NCBI GenBank assembly: GCA_903840385.1 | Contig: CAIMFT010000088.1 | Location: 1-51,482, forward strand | Direction: 5' to 3' | DNA from: an uncultured Holophagaceae bacterium | GTDB lineage: Bacteria; Acidobacteriota; Holophagae; Holophagales; Holophagaceae | DNA: 51,482 bases | Part shown: positions 15,794-24,599 of the stretch, one piece after another | How the letters are laid out: each line of letters opens with the position of its first letter | How positions within the stretch are numbered: position 1 is the stretch's first letter | Made by a program: the position numbers and the translations under genes | Notes under the pieces: model-generated | Told to the model about the DNA's origin: nothing | Databases searched by the model: none | What the model saw: only the letters and a program-made list of their open reading frames with translations

Positions 15794-17413
15794 ATGCCGA
15801 TCACGCCGGGGGGGCCGCACCGCAGGAGGACCGCCGTCGCCGGCACCAAGGTCCTGTCCGCCGCTGACGCGGTGGCCCTGATCCGGGATGGGGACACGGT
15901 GGCCACCGGGGGCTTTGTGGGCATCGGCTTCGCCGAGAACCTGGCCATCGCCCTGGAGCGCCGCTTCCTGGCCACGGCGGCCCCCCGGGACCTGACCCTG
16001 GTCTACGCCGCCGGGCAGGGGGATGGCAAGGAGCGGGGCCTCAACCACCTGGGCCATCCGGGCCTGGTGAAGCGGGTCATCGGTGGCCACTGGGGCCTGG
16101 CGCCTCGGCTGCAGGCCCTGGCCCTCAGCGGCCAGATCGAGGCCTACAACCTGCCCCAGGGGGTGATCACGCACCTCTTCCGGGACATCGCGGCAGGCAA
16201 GCCCGGGACCCTCACCCGCATCGGGTTGGGCACCTTCGTGGACCCGGTCCACGGCGGTGGCAAGCTCAACGACCGCACCACCGAGGACCTGGTGGAACAT
16301 ATGGCCATCCATGGGGAGGACTTCCTGTTCTACCGGGCCTTCCCCATCCAGGTGGGCCTCATCCGGGGCACCACCGCGGACGCCGAGGGCAACGTGACCA
16401 TGGAGAAGGAGGCCCTGACCCTGGAGGCCCAGGCCATCGCCATGGCCGTCCACAACAGCGGCGGCATCGTCATCGTGCAGGTGGAGCGCCTGGCCGAGCG
16501 GGGCTCCCTCAACACCCGGCAGGTGAAGGTCCCAGGGATCCTGGTGGACGCCATCGTGGTGGCCGAGGAGGCGGGCCACCACATGCAGACCTTTCGGGAG
16601 CAGTACAACCCGGCCTACAGCGGAGAGATCCGCATCCTGCTGTCGGGCATGGCGCCGGCGGCCTTCGATGAGCGGAAGATCATCTGCCGCCGCGCGGCCC
16701 TGGAGCTGCGGCCGGGGGTGCTGGTGAACCTGGGCATCGGCATGCCCGAGGGCATTGCTCAGGTGGCGGTGGAAGAGGGGGCCTCGGACCTCATGACCCT
16801 CTCCACGGAGCCCGGGGTGTTCGGTGGCGTCCCCGCTGGGGGCCTCAGCTTCGGCGCCGGGTCCAACACCTCCGCCATCATCGACCAGCCCGCCATGTTC
16901 GACCTCTATGATGGTGGCGGCCTGGACCTGGCCTTCCTGGGGCTGGCCCAGGCGGATCGGGAGGGCAACCTCAATGTCAGCAAGTTCGGCACCCGGCTGG
17001 CGGGGGCCGGTGGCTTCATCAACATCTCCCAGTCCGCCAAGACCGTGGTGTTCGTGGGCACCTTCACCGCCGGTGGTCTGGTGGTGGCCACGGAGGAGGG
17101 TCGCCTGCGGATCGTCCAGGAGGGCGCCACCCAGAAGTTCGTGGCGCAGGTGGAGCACCGCACCTTCAGCGGCGAGGTGTCCTTCAGAAAGGGCCAGCGC
17201 GTGCTCTACATCACCGAGCGCTGCGTGTTCCGCCTCACGGCCCAGGGCCTGGAGCTCATCGAGATAGCACCGGGCGTGGACCTGGAGCGGGACATCGTGG
17301 CCCACATGGCCTTCCGCCCCGCCATCGCGCCGGACCTGCGGCTCATGCCCGACTGCGTCTTCCGCCCAGAGCCCATGGGGCTTCTCTCGATGCTGCCCAG
17401 CCCGGAGTGCTAG
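15794..17413 (+). CDS. Acyl-CoA:carboxylate CoA-transferase (family I, fused alpha-beta)
   Basis: 539 residues from the ATG at 15794, which has a GGGAGGG Shine-Dalgarno; an in-frame upstream extension to 15749 lacks one. Both halves of a family I CoA-transferase are present in one chain: the alpha-like part ([21 protein letters not shown], then [27 protein letters not shown]) and the beta-like part from about residue 300, with [15 protein letters not shown] and the catalytic Glu339 in STEPGVFGG. The enzyme moves CoA between acids such as acetate, propionate, acetoacetate or 3-hydroxyacids through a glutamyl-CoA thioester. It opens an operon that also encodes a solute ABC transporter and 3-hydroxybutyrate dehydrogenase, so activation of acetoacetate or 3-hydroxybutyrate is a reasonable inference. 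Confidence 0.88.
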   Translation: MPITPGGPHRRRTAVAGTKVLSAADAVALIRDGDTVATGGFVGIGFAENLAIALERRFLATAAPRDLTLVYAAGQGDGKERGLNHLGHPGLVKRVIGGHWGLAPRLQALALSGQIEAYNLPQGVITHLFRDIAAGKPGTLTRIGLGTFVDPVHGGGKLNDRTTEDLVEHMAIHGEDFLFYRAFPIQVGLIRGTTADAEGNVTMEKEALTLEAQAIAMAVHNSGGIVIVQVERLAERGSLNTRQVKVPGILVDAIVVAEEAGHHMQTFREQYNPAYSGEIRILLSGMAPAAFDERKIICRRAALELRPGVLVNLGIGMPEGIAQVAVEEGASDLMTLSTEPGVFGGVPAGGLSFGAGSNTSAIIDQPAMFDLYDGGGLDLAFLGLAQADREGNLNVSKFGTRLAGAGGFINISQSAKTVVFVGTFTAGGLVVATEEGRLRIVQEGATQKFVAQVEHRTFSGEVSFRKGQRVLYITERCVFRLTAQGLELIEIAPGVDLERDIVAHMAFRPAIAPDLRLMPDCVFRPEPMGLLSMLPSPEC

Positions 17414-17472
17414 ACTCCCTTCCAACCCAGCCAACTCATGCCGTCAGAGGCCCTGCCCGGGAGTCCTTCAAG

Positions 17473-18261
17473 GTGTCCACCCATAACCCCGTGCCCAGCG
17501 AACGCGCCCTGGCGGACCCCATCCTGGAGACCAAGCGGCTCTCCAAGGAGTTCAAGGGCTTCGCAGCGGTCAGCGACCTGAACCTCAAGGTCGAGCGGGG
17601 CCACATCCATGCCCTGATCGGTCCCAACGGTGCCGGCAAGACCACCGTCTTCAACCTGCTGACGAAGTTCCTCACGCCCACCACAGGCACCATCCTGTTC
17701 AACGGCACGGACATCACCCGGGAGCAGCCGGCGGACATCGCCCTGCGGGGCGTGATCCGGTCCTTCCAGATCTCGGCGGTGTTTCCCGGCCTGACACCCC
17801 TTGAGAACGTCCGGCTGGCCCTGCAGCGGGCGACCAAGACCTCCTACCACTTCTGGCGGAGTGACCGCTGCCTGGACCGCCTGGATGCCCGGGCCATGGA
17901 GCTGCTGGACGCCGTGGGCCTGGCGGAGCACAGCGGGGGCCTCACCAGCGAGCTGGCCTACGGCCGCAAGCGGGCCCTGGAGATCGCCACCACCCTGGCC
18001 CTGGAGCCGGAGCTGATGCTGCTGGACGAGCCCACCCAGGGCATGGGGGCCGAGGACGTGGAGAAGATCACCGCCCTGGTGAAGCAGGCCTCCGCTGGGC
18101 GCACGATCCTCATGGTCGAGCACAACCTGAAGGTGGTGGAGACCCTGGCCGACCGCATCACGGTGCTGCAGCGGGGCTCCATCCTCGCCGAGGGCACCTA
18201 CGCCGAGGTGTCCCAGGATCCCCAGGTGCTCGAAGCCTACCTGGGGAGCGCCCATGCCTGA
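17473..18261 (+). CDS. livG: LIV-type ABC transporter ATP-binding protein (LivG-like)
   Basis: 262 residues from a GTG at 17473; the open frame reaches back to 17407, overlapping the CoA-transferase stop, but the fold begins near PILETKRLSKEF. Walker A is GPNGAGKTT, the signature region is the LivG-type AYGRKRALEIATTL, Walker B is LMLLDEPTQGM, and the switch His is in MVEHN. LivG is one of two nucleotide-binding subunits energising LivH-LivM. The stop overlaps the start of livF by eight bases, a sign of coupled translation. Gene order in this operon is CoA-transferase, livG, livF, livK, livH, livM, 3-hydroxybutyrate dehydrogenase. The substrate need not be a branched-chain amino acid despite the name. 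Confidence 0.9.
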   Translation: MSTHNPVPSERALADPILETKRLSKEFKGFAAVSDLNLKVERGHIHALIGPNGAGKTTVFNLLTKFLTPTTGTILFNGTDITREQPADIALRGVIRSFQISAVFPGLTPLENVRLALQRATKTSYHFWRSDRCLDRLDARAMELLDAVGLAEHSGGLTSELAYGRKRALEIATTLALEPELMLLDEPTQGMGAEDVEKITALVKQASAGRTILMVEHNLKVVETLADRITVLQRGSILAEGTYAEVSQDPQVLEAYLGSAHA

Positions 18262-18970
18262 GGCCGCACCCAGGGAAATGCTCCGCATCAGCGGGCTCCA
18301 TGCCTTCTATGGTGAGTCCCACATCCTCCACGGCATCGACCTGGTGGTGGGCGAGGGGGAGCTGGTCACCCTGCTGGGACGCAATGGTGCCGGCCGCACC
18401 ACCATCCTGAAGTCCATCATCGGGCTGGTGGGCAGCCGCAGCGGCTCCATCACCGTCCATGGCACCGAGACCATCAACCTGCCCACCCACAAGATCGCTC
18501 ACCTGGGGATCGGCTACTGCCCCGAGGAGCGGGGCATCTTCTCCAGCCTGACGGTGGAAGAGAACCTGATGCTGCCGGTGGTGGTCCGCAAGGGGGGCCT
18601 GTCCCTGCCGGAGATCTACGACATGTTCCCCAACCTGCTGGAGCGACGCACCAGCATGGGCACCCGCCTGTCCGGTGGGGAGCAGCAGATGCTGGCCATG
18701 GCCCGCATCCTGCGCACGGGGGCCAACCTCCTGCTGCTGGACGAGATCACCGAGGGCCTGGCCCCGGTCATCGTACAGACCCTGCGCCAGCTCATGGGCC
18801 AGCTGAAGGAGCGGGGCTTCACCATCATCCTGGTGGAGCAGAACTTCCACTTTGCTGCGGATCTGGCAGACCGCCACTACGTCATCGACCGCGGCACCAT
18901 CGCCGACATGATCACCCGGGACCAGCTGTCTGCCAGCACCGGGAAGCTCAACCAGTACCTGGGCGTCTGA
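18254..18970 (+). CDS. livF: LIV-type ABC transporter ATP-binding protein (LivF-like), Walker A Arg
   Basis: 238 residues, start ATG overlapping the livG stop. It is the second nucleotide-binding subunit. The signature LSGGEQQMLAMAR, the Walker B with switch-adjacent LLLLDEITEGLAP and the VEQN switch region are clear LivF features. Two positions are unusual: Walker A reads GRNGAGRTT, with Arg48 in place of the invariant phosphate-binding Lys, and DEIT replaces the common DEPT. The Lys-to-Arg change may be a subfamily trait, with ATP hydrolysis then relying mainly on the LivG site, which keeps its Lys. This asymmetry is visible in sequence; its effect is not. Confidence 0.9.
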   Translation: MPEAAPREMLRISGLHAFYGESHILHGIDLVVGEGELVTLLGRNGAGRTTILKSIIGLVGSRSGSITVHGTETINLPTHKIAHLGIGYCPEERGIFSSLTVEENLMLPVVVRKGGLSLPEIYDMFPNLLERRTSMGTRLSGGEQQMLAMARILRTGANLLLLDEITEGLAPVIVQTLRQLMGQLKERGFTIILVEQNFHFAADLADRHYVIDRGTIADMITRDQLSASTGKLNQYLGV

Positions 18971-19084
18971 TCCTCATACCGGACCCCAGGGAATGTCTGT
19001 ATGCTTGGCCAACCTTCCAACCTCAACCCGTCATTTCCCACCCGCGCCTGGGCTCCCCCGGCCGTTGCATGGAAAGGATCTCCC

Positions 19085-20308
19085 ATGAAGAGCCTCATCA
19101 CCCTCGCCGCCCTGGCCGTCTCCCTGGTGGCTGTCCCGCCCCTCATGGCCGCGCCCCCCAAGGAGGTGGTCTCCGACGGCGTCGTGAAGATCGGCGTCCT
19201 CACGGACATGTCCGGTGTCTACTCCACCCTCGGGGGCAAGGGCACCCAGGTGGGCGTGGAGATGGCCGTGAAGGACTTCGGCGGCAAGGTGCTGGGCAAG
19301 CCCATCGTGGTCATCGGTGCGGACCACCAGAACAAGGCTGACATCGCCTCCGCCAAGGCCCGGGAGTGGTTCGACAACGAGAAGGTGGACATGATCACCG
19401 GCCTGCTCAACTCGGGCTGCGCCCTGGCGGTGCAGAAGCTGGGTGGGGACAAGCACCGCATCACCATGAACACCGGCGCCGCCAGCACGGACCTCACCAA
19501 CGGGGCCTGGACGCCCTACAGCATCCACTACGTCTATGACACCTACGCCCTGGGCAAGGTGACGGGCCAGGCCGTGGTACAGACCGGCGGCAAGAGCTGG
19601 TTCTTCATCACCGCCGACTACGCCTTCGGCCAGTCCCTGGAGGGGAACACCAGCCTCTTCGTGAAGAAGCTGGGCGGCAAGGTGGTGGGCTCCGTGCGCC
19701 ACCCCCTGTCCTCGGCGGACTTCTCGTCCTACCTGCTCCAGGCCCAGGCCTCGGGCGCTCAGATCATCGGTCTGGCCAACGCTGGCGGGGACACCATCAA
19801 CGCCATCAAGCAGGCCCGGGAGTTCGGCATCGGCCAGAAGGGCCAGAAGCTGGTGGGCCTCCTGATCTTCGACACGGACATCAAGAGCCTGGGCCTGAAC
19901 GTCGCCCAGGGGATGCAGTTCACCTCCGGCTTCTACTGGGACCGGGACAATGCCACCCGCGCCTTCTCCAAGCGCTTCTTCGACATCCACAAGGCCATGC
20001 CCACCATGGATCAGGCCGGGGCCTACTCCGCCACCATGAACTACCTGAAGGCCATCAAGGCCGCAGGCACCGACGAGCCGGACGCCGTCATGGCCAAGCT
20101 GAAGTCCATGGACATCAGCGACTTCTTCGCCGTCAACGGCAAGATCCGCATCGACGGCCGCATGGTCCACGACATGTACCTCATGGAGGTGAAGAAGCCC
20201 TCCGACTCCAAGGGCGAGTGGGACCTGCTGAAGATCGTCAAGACGGTGCCCGGCGACGAGGCCTTCATGCCCCTCTCCGAGAGCACCTGCCCGGCGGTGA
20301 AGAAGTAG
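19085..20308 (+). CDS. livK: Periplasmic substrate-binding protein (LivK-like, peripla_BP_6)
   Basis: 407 residues from the ATG at 19085 with an AAGGAT ribosome-binding site; the frame extends upstream without support. It has a signal peptide (about 1-22, cleavage after MAA), then a type I periplasmic binding fold: VKIGVLTDMSGVYSTLGGKGTQVGVEMAV, followed by ITGLLNSGCALAVQ and YDTYALGKVTGQAV. The ligand contacts cannot be read off reliably. The Asn-Ser-Gly-Cys stretch replaces the S-S/T-S pattern around the ligand carboxylate in amino-acid binders, which suggests a different organic acid. This is the subunit that decides what the transporter carries; its operon partners point to short-chain hydroxy or keto acids. 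A gap of 114 bp precedes it, longer than the others in the operon. Confidence 0.9.
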   Translation: MKSLITLAALAVSLVAVPPLMAAPPKEVVSDGVVKIGVLTDMSGVYSTLGGKGTQVGVEMAVKDFGGKVLGKPIVVIGADHQNKADIASAKAREWFDNEKVDMITGLLNSGCALAVQKLGGDKHRITMNTGAASTDLTNGAWTPYSIHYVYDTYALGKVTGQAVVQTGGKSWFFITADYAFGQSLEGNTSLFVKKLGGKVVGSVRHPLSSADFSSYLLQAQASGAQIIGLANAGGDTINAIKQAREFGIGQKGQKLVGLLIFDTDIKSLGLNVAQGMQFTSGFYWDRDNATRAFSKRFFDIHKAMPTMDQAGAYSATMNYLKAIKAAGTDEPDAVMAKLKSMDISDFFAVNGKIRIDGRMVHDMYLMEVKKPSDSKGEWDLLKIVKTVPGDEAFMPLSESTCPAVKK

Positions 20309-20336
20309 TCCCGCCGGGACCCGGAGGCACTGCCCC

Positions 20337-21242
20337 ATGGGAATGTCAGTCCAGACGGTCCTGTCACAGGTCATGCTGGGGCTCAACAATGGCGTCTTCT
20401 ACGCCATCCTGAGCCTCGGCCTGGCGGTGATCTTCGGCCTGCTGAACATCGTCAACTTTGTCCACGGCGCCCTCTACATGCTGGGTGCCTACGTGGCCCT
20501 GCTGGGCTTCACGATGCTGGGCCCGCTGCTGGGCAAGCCGGACTTCCACCTCAACTACTGGGCGGCGCTCATCGTGGCCCCGCTGGTGGTGGGGGCGCTG
20601 GGTGTCCTCATTGAGAAGACCATGCTCCGCCGCCTGCGCAAGTTCGACCACCTCTACGGCCTGCTGCTCACCTTTGGCCTTGCCCTCATCATCCAGGGGG
20701 TCTTCACCAACTACTTCAACGTCTCCGGCGATGCCTACGACGGCAAGCCCGAGTCCCTGAGCGGCGTGGTGGACCTGGGCTTCATGCTGTTCCCCAAGTA
20801 CCGGGTGTGGGTCATCGGCAGCTCCCTGGCCGTCTGCTTCGGCACCTGGTTCGTCATCGAGCGCACCAAGCTGGGCTCCTACCTGCGGGCCGGCACCGAG
20901 AACCCTGAGCTGGTGAAGGCCTTCGGCATCAACGTGCCCCTCATGATCACCCTCACCTACGGCTTCGGCGTGGGCCTGGCGGCCTTCGCCGGCGTGCTGG
21001 CGGCACCCATCTACTCCGTCAGCCCCGTCATGGGCTCGGAGATGATCATCACGGTGTTTGCGGTGGTGGTCATCGGCGGCATGGGCTCGATCATGGGCTC
21101 CATCCTCACGGGCCTGCTGCTGGGCATGGTGGAGGGCTTCACCAAGGTGGTCTACGCCCCGGCTTCCAGCACCGTGATCTTCCTCATCATGGTGCTGGTC
21201 CTGCTGGTGAAGCCGGCGGGGCTGTTCGGGAAGGAAACCTAG
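20337..21242 (+). CDS. livH: LIV-type ABC transporter permease (LivH-like)
   Basis: 301 residues, with GGAGG upstream of the ATG. About eight hydrophobic helices are visible. The conserved N-terminal LGLAVIFGLLNIVNFVHGALYMLGAY is diagnostic of LivH, as is the C-terminal cytoplasmic loop LVKAFGINVPLMITLTYGFGVGLA that contacts the ATPase, and the VVVIGGMGSIMGSILTGLLLG region. It forms the membrane pore with LivM. The stop TAG is followed at once by the GTG of livM with no gap, so the two are almost certainly co-translated. Confidence 0.92.
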   Translation: MGMSVQTVLSQVMLGLNNGVFYAILSLGLAVIFGLLNIVNFVHGALYMLGAYVALLGFTMLGPLLGKPDFHLNYWAALIVAPLVVGALGVLIEKTMLRRLRKFDHLYGLLLTFGLALIIQGVFTNYFNVSGDAYDGKPESLSGVVDLGFMLFPKYRVWVIGSSLAVCFGTWFVIERTKLGSYLRAGTENPELVKAFGINVPLMITLTYGFGVGLAAFAGVLAAPIYSVSPVMGSEMIITVFAVVVIGGMGSIMGSILTGLLLGMVEGFTKVVYAPASSTVIFLIMVLVLLVKPAGLFGKET

Positions 21243-22184
21243 GTGAACCGGTACGCCTGGATCGCCCTCGCCCTGCTCGGCCTGCTGGCGCCCTTCGTCG
21301 TCTACCCGGTCTTCATGATGAAGCTGCTGTGCTTCGGCCTGTTTGCGGCGGCCTTCAACCTGCTGCTGGGCTACACGGGCCTGCTCTCCTTCGGCCACGC
21401 CGCCTTCTTCGGGGGCGCCGCCTATGTCACCGGTCACCTGGTGAAGAATGTTGGCCTGACACCTGAGGTGGGGGTGCTGGCGGGGACTGTGTTCGCCGGG
21501 CTACTGGGCTGGGCCGTGGGCAGCCTCGCCATCCGGCGCCAGGGCATCTACTTCGCCATGGTCACCCTGGCCCTGGCCCAGATCGTCTACTTCGTGGCCC
21601 TCAAGCTGCCCTTCACCGGCGGCGAGGATGGCCTGCAGGGCATCCCCCGGGGACTGCTCTTCGGCCTCATCGACCTGAACCGCGTCGCCATGGTGGGGGG
21701 CAATCCCCTGCCGCTCAGCCTCTATTACTTCATCTTCGCCCTCTTCTGCCTGGGCTTCTGGGTCATCCACCGGGCCATCCACTCGCCCTTCGGGCAGGTC
21801 CTGAAGGCGATCCGGGAGAACGAGGCCCGGGCCATCTCCCTGGGCTACAAGGTGGAGCGCTTCAAGCTCATGGCCTTCGTCCTGTCCTCGGCCCTGGCGG
21901 GCCTGGCGGGGTCCATGAAGTGCCTGGTCTTCCAGCTGGCGTCCCTGACTGACGTGAACTGGCACACCTCCGGCGAGGTGGTGCTCATGACCCTCCTGGG
22001 CGGGGTTGGCACCGTGCTGGGGCCCCCGGCGGGCGCCTTCACCGTGGTGACCCTCCAGTCCAAGCTGACCATGGTGGGGCCCTGGATCACGGTGATCATC
22101 GGCGGCATCTTTGTGGTCTGCGTCCTGCTCTTCCGCCGCGGGTTCATCGGCGAGCTGGGGCGGCTGCTCCGGCGCCCGCTCTAG
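21243..22184 (+). CDS. livM: LIV-type ABC transporter permease (LivM-like)
   Basis: 313 residues beginning with GTG directly after the livH stop. It shows the LivM pattern: FNLLLGYTGLLSFGHAAFFGGAAYV near residue 40, a central IRRQGIYFAMVTLALAQIVYF, the ATPase-contacting KAIRENEARAISLGYKVERFKL loop, and LLGGVGTVLGPPAGA near the end. About eight to nine membrane helices are predicted by eye. Length is slightly shorter than E. coli LivM, which carries an N-terminal extension, but usual for LivM-like permeases. Confidence 0.92.
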   Translation: MNRYAWIALALLGLLAPFVVYPVFMMKLLCFGLFAAAFNLLLGYTGLLSFGHAAFFGGAAYVTGHLVKNVGLTPEVGVLAGTVFAGLLGWAVGSLAIRRQGIYFAMVTLALAQIVYFVALKLPFTGGEDGLQGIPRGLLFGLIDLNRVAMVGGNPLPLSLYYFIFALFCLGFWVIHRAIHSPFGQVLKAIRENEARAISLGYKVERFKLMAFVLSSALAGLAGSMKCLVFQLASLTDVNWHTSGEVVLMTLLGGVGTVLGPPAGAFTVVTLQSKLTMVGPWITVIIGGIFVVCVLLFRRGFIGELGRLLRRPL

Positions 22185-22215
22185 GCCCATCCCTCATCCT
22201 TGCCAAGGAGCCACC

Positions 22216-22998
22216 GTGCTGAAGGGGAAGAAGGCGCTGATCACCGGGTCCACCAGCGGCATCGGCCTGGGCATCGCCCGGGCCCTGGCTGCCCAGGGCT
22301 GCGCCATCATGCTCAACGGCTCCCGGGACGCTGAGGTCGTGGAGCCGGTTCGCCGGCAGCTGGCGGAGCAGGCTGGGGTTCCTGTGGCCTATGGTCGGGC
22401 TGACCTCACCCGGGCCGAGGAGATCGGCCCCCTGGTGGCCCAGACCATGGCTCGGCTGGGGGGCCTGGACATCCTGGTGAACAACGCTGGCATCCAGTAC
22501 ACGGCCCCTGTGGAGGACTTCCCGCCGGAGAAGTGGGACACGATCATCGCGCTCAACCTGTCCTCCGCCTTCCACACCATCCACCATGCCCTGCCGTTCA
22601 TGAAGGCTGCCGGGTGGGGCCGCATCATCAATGTGTCTTCCGTGCACGGCCTGGTGGCCTCCGTGCGCAAGGCCGCATACGTCACCGCCAAGCACGGCCT
22701 GGTGGGGCTCACCAAGGTGGTGGCCCTGGAGACCGCAGGGCAGGGCATCACCTGCAATGCCATCTGCCCCGGCTGGACCCGCACAGAGCTCATCGAGCCC
22801 CAGATCGTGGCCCTGGCAGAAAGGCTCGGCGTGGATGTGGAGGAGGGGGGTCGGGCCCTGCTGGCGGGGAAGCAGCCCTCCGGCCAGTTCGTGGCCATCG
22901 AGCACCTGGGTCAGCTGGCCGTATTCCTCTGCTCCGAAGCCGCCGGACAGATTACGGGGACAGCGCTCCCCATTGATGGCGGGTGGACGGCGCAGTAG
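22216..22998 (+). CDS. bdhA: D-3-hydroxybutyrate dehydrogenase (SDR family)
   Basis: 260 residues from a GTG with AAGGAG five bases upstream. Classical short-chain dehydrogenase: NAD-binding TGSTSGIGLGIA, NNAG, and the catalytic Ser and Tyr-X3-Lys in NVSSVHGLVAS and YVTAKHG. The substrate-specific parts match 3-hydroxybutyrate dehydrogenases: CNAICPGWTRTELIEPQI and the C-terminal GTALPIDGGWTAQ. The enzyme interconverts 3-hydroxybutyrate and acetoacetate with NAD. It closes the CoA-transferase/ABC operon, 31 bp after livM. A short G/C element followed by five T residues (about 23000-23015) may end the transcript. 3-Oxoacyl reductases are the main alternative family, but the C-terminal block favours BDH. 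Confidence 0.9.
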   Translation: MLKGKKALITGSTSGIGLGIARALAAQGCAIMLNGSRDAEVVEPVRRQLAEQAGVPVAYGRADLTRAEEIGPLVAQTMARLGGLDILVNNAGIQYTAPVEDFPPEKWDTIIALNLSSAFHTIHHALPFMKAAGWGRIINVSSVHGLVASVRKAAYVTAKHGLVGLTKVVALETAGQGITCNAICPGWTRTELIEPQIVALAERLGVDVEEGGRALLAGKQPSGQFVAIEHLGQLAVFLCSEAAGQITGTALPIDGGWTAQ

Positions 22999-23061
22999 GG
23001 GAGCCTCCCTTTTTGTCTTGAATCCAACCAAATAAACTTGCAAATCGTCCAATACAACTCC

Positions 23062-24258
23062 ATGATTGCAAGGATGATTGAACGCCTCCTCACCCCTCGC
23101 CTGCTGGAAGCCCTGGGCGACAGCCCGGCGGTGGCGTTGCTGGGGCCCCGCCAGTCGGGGAAGACCACTCTGGCTTTGGAGGTGGGCGCCAAGCTGGGTG
23201 CCCTCTACCTGGATCTGGAGTCTGAGGGCGATCGCGCCAAGCTGGCCATGCCCGAGCTGTACCTCGCAGAGCATGCCGACAGGCTGGTCATTCTGGACGA
23301 AGTGCACCGGGCCCCGGGCCTGTTCCCGGTGCTGCGCGGCCTCATTGATCGGCGCCGGCGGGCCGGGCGGCCGGCGGGCCAGTTCCTGCTGCTGGGTTCG
23401 GCTGCCCTGGAGCTCCTGAAGCAATCGGGCGAGACCCTGGCGGGTCGTATCGCCTACCTGGAGCTGGGGCCCCTGAATGCCCTGGAAACCCAGTCCCGGC
23501 CCCTGGAGGAGCTCTGGGCGAGGGGCGGGTTCCCGGACAGTCTGCTGGCCCGGAATGAGGCCCGCAGCCTGCGCTGGCGGCAGGACTTCATCCGCACCTA
23601 CCTGGAGCGCGACATCCCCCAGCTAGGCCCCCGCATTGCCGCCGAAACCCTGCGGCGCTTCTGGACCATGCTGGCCCATCACCAGGGGGGGCTGCTGAAC
23701 ACCGCCCAGCTCGCCCGCAACCTCGGGGTGGATGGGAAGACGGCCGCCAGCTACCTCGACCTGTTGGTGGACCTGCTGCTGGTGCGCCGCCTCGCACCCT
23801 GGCACGGCAACCTGAACAAGCGCCTGGTGAAATCGCCCAAGGTCTTCATCCGGGACAGCGGGCTCACCCATGCGCTGCTGGGGATCCAGGACCGGGAAAC
23901 CCTGCTGTCCCACCCCGTGCTGGGCCAGAGCTGGGAAGGCTTCATCATTGAGAACCTCCTCGCCGCTGCGCCCTCCCAGGTGGCAGCCCACTTCTATCGC
24001 TCCAGCGCCGGGGCTGAGATCGACCTGCTCCTGTCTTGGCCCAACGGCACCCTGTGGGCCGTCGAGATCAAGCGCAGCCTAGCGCCCAAGCTGGAGCGGG
24101 GCTTCCACGCCGCCTGCGCTGACCTGCAGCCGCATCGGCGCTTCGTGGTGTATCCCGGCACGACACGGTTCCCCGTGACCCAAGCGACGGAGGCCGTGCC
24201 GCTGGTCGAACTTGCAGCAGCGATTCGAGCGATGGGCGGGGGTGGTGAGGCCTCTTGA
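23062..24258 (+). CDS. Lone P-loop ATPase with DUF4143 domain
   Basis: 398 residues from the ATG at 23062; in-frame starts also exist at 23038 (TTG) and 23074 (ATG). The N-terminal AAA_14-type ATPase has Walker A LLGPRQSGKTT and Walker B LVILDEVHRAP. The C-terminal half carries the DUF4143 features: RTYLERDIPQLG, a helix-turn-helix-like segment (LARNLGVDGKTAASYLDLL), the KVFIRDSGLTHALLG block, GQSWEGFIIEN, and a nuclease-like EIDLLLSWPNGTLWAVEIKRS core. Such genes are scattered, horizontally mobile and of unknown role; some have been suggested to act in defence or toxin-antitoxin contexts. Here it stands alone in a locally AT-rich leader, between the transporter operon and a tRNA, with no partner gene. 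Confidence 0.82.
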   Translation: MIARMIERLLTPRLLEALGDSPAVALLGPRQSGKTTLALEVGAKLGALYLDLESEGDRAKLAMPELYLAEHADRLVILDEVHRAPGLFPVLRGLIDRRRRAGRPAGQFLLLGSAALELLKQSGETLAGRIAYLELGPLNALETQSRPLEELWARGGFPDSLLARNEARSLRWRQDFIRTYLERDIPQLGPRIAAETLRRFWTMLAHHQGGLLNTAQLARNLGVDGKTAASYLDLLVDLLLVRRLAPWHGNLNKRLVKSPKVFIRDSGLTHALLGIQDRETLLSHPVLGQSWEGFIIENLLAAAPSQVAAHFYRSSAGAEIDLLLSWPNGTLWAVEIKRSLAPKLERGFHAACADLQPHRRFVVYPGTTRFPVTQATEAVPLVELAAAIRAMGGGGEAS

Positions 24259-24413
24259 AAACGGCCGGTCCTTGCCTTTCTGGGTCGTCATCCAACGGCC
24301 CCGTGCCCTGTAGTTGGCGCCGACCCATCAGGGCTGAGGATTCGAACGCGTCCGGCTGCGCCGTCCGCCGGTCTTGTTCGGCGCGGCATCTAGCCGCGCC
24401 TCGGCAAGCCCAC

Positions 24414-24440
24414 TCGGAGGTCCGAATCCCCTCGCGCCGA
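24414..24440 (+). pseudogene. Inverted fragment of a tRNA-Pro 3' half
   Basis: This stretch copies, on the plus strand, the T-arm and acceptor 3' strand of the tRNA-Pro encoded on the minus strand at 24488-24564. The match is nearly perfect (CGGAGG, then CGAATCC, then CTCGCGCCGA) with two substitutions that break a T-stem pair and change the conserved T-loop start from TTC to TCC. The CCA is replaced by CGA. No matching D-arm or anticodon arm lies upstream, so this is a fragment, not a second tRNA. No other gene is seen in 24259-24446. Confidence 0.6.
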
Positions 24441-24446
24441 CGACAC

Positions 24447-24487
24447 AAAACACACCAAAGGGCCCCGAGGGGCCCTTTGGTGTGTTT

Positions 24488-24488
<1 letters not shown>
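24447..24488. terminator. Strong bidirectional terminator
   Basis: Twenty-base arms AAAACACACCAAAGGGCCCC (24447-24466) and their exact complement (24469-24488) flank a GA centre, giving a very stable hairpin with T-rich 3' sides in both directions. It follows the tRNA-Pro gene immediately; its last base is the A of the encoded CCA. Confidence 0.88.
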
Positions 24489-24564
<76 letters not shown>

Positions 24565-24599
24565 TGAACTATTGACTGTAGAACGGCAATGGCTTGGGG

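Noticed and set aside
15110..17434. 774-codon minus-strand frame opposite the CoA-transferase
   Set aside because: Overlaps two well-supported genes and has shadow-like composition with no domain.
22999..23020. Strong terminator after the 3-hydroxybutyrate dehydrogenase gene
   Set aside because: GGGAG-C-CTCCC has almost no loop, so a stable hairpin of that form cannot fold; only the T-run is convincing, so it is mentioned in the gene entry rather than listed.
24379..24440. Second, plus-strand tRNA
   Set aside because: Acceptor-like CGGCGCG and CGCGCCG ends exist 61 nt apart, but no D-arm or anticodon arm fits between them and the T-stem has a mismatch.
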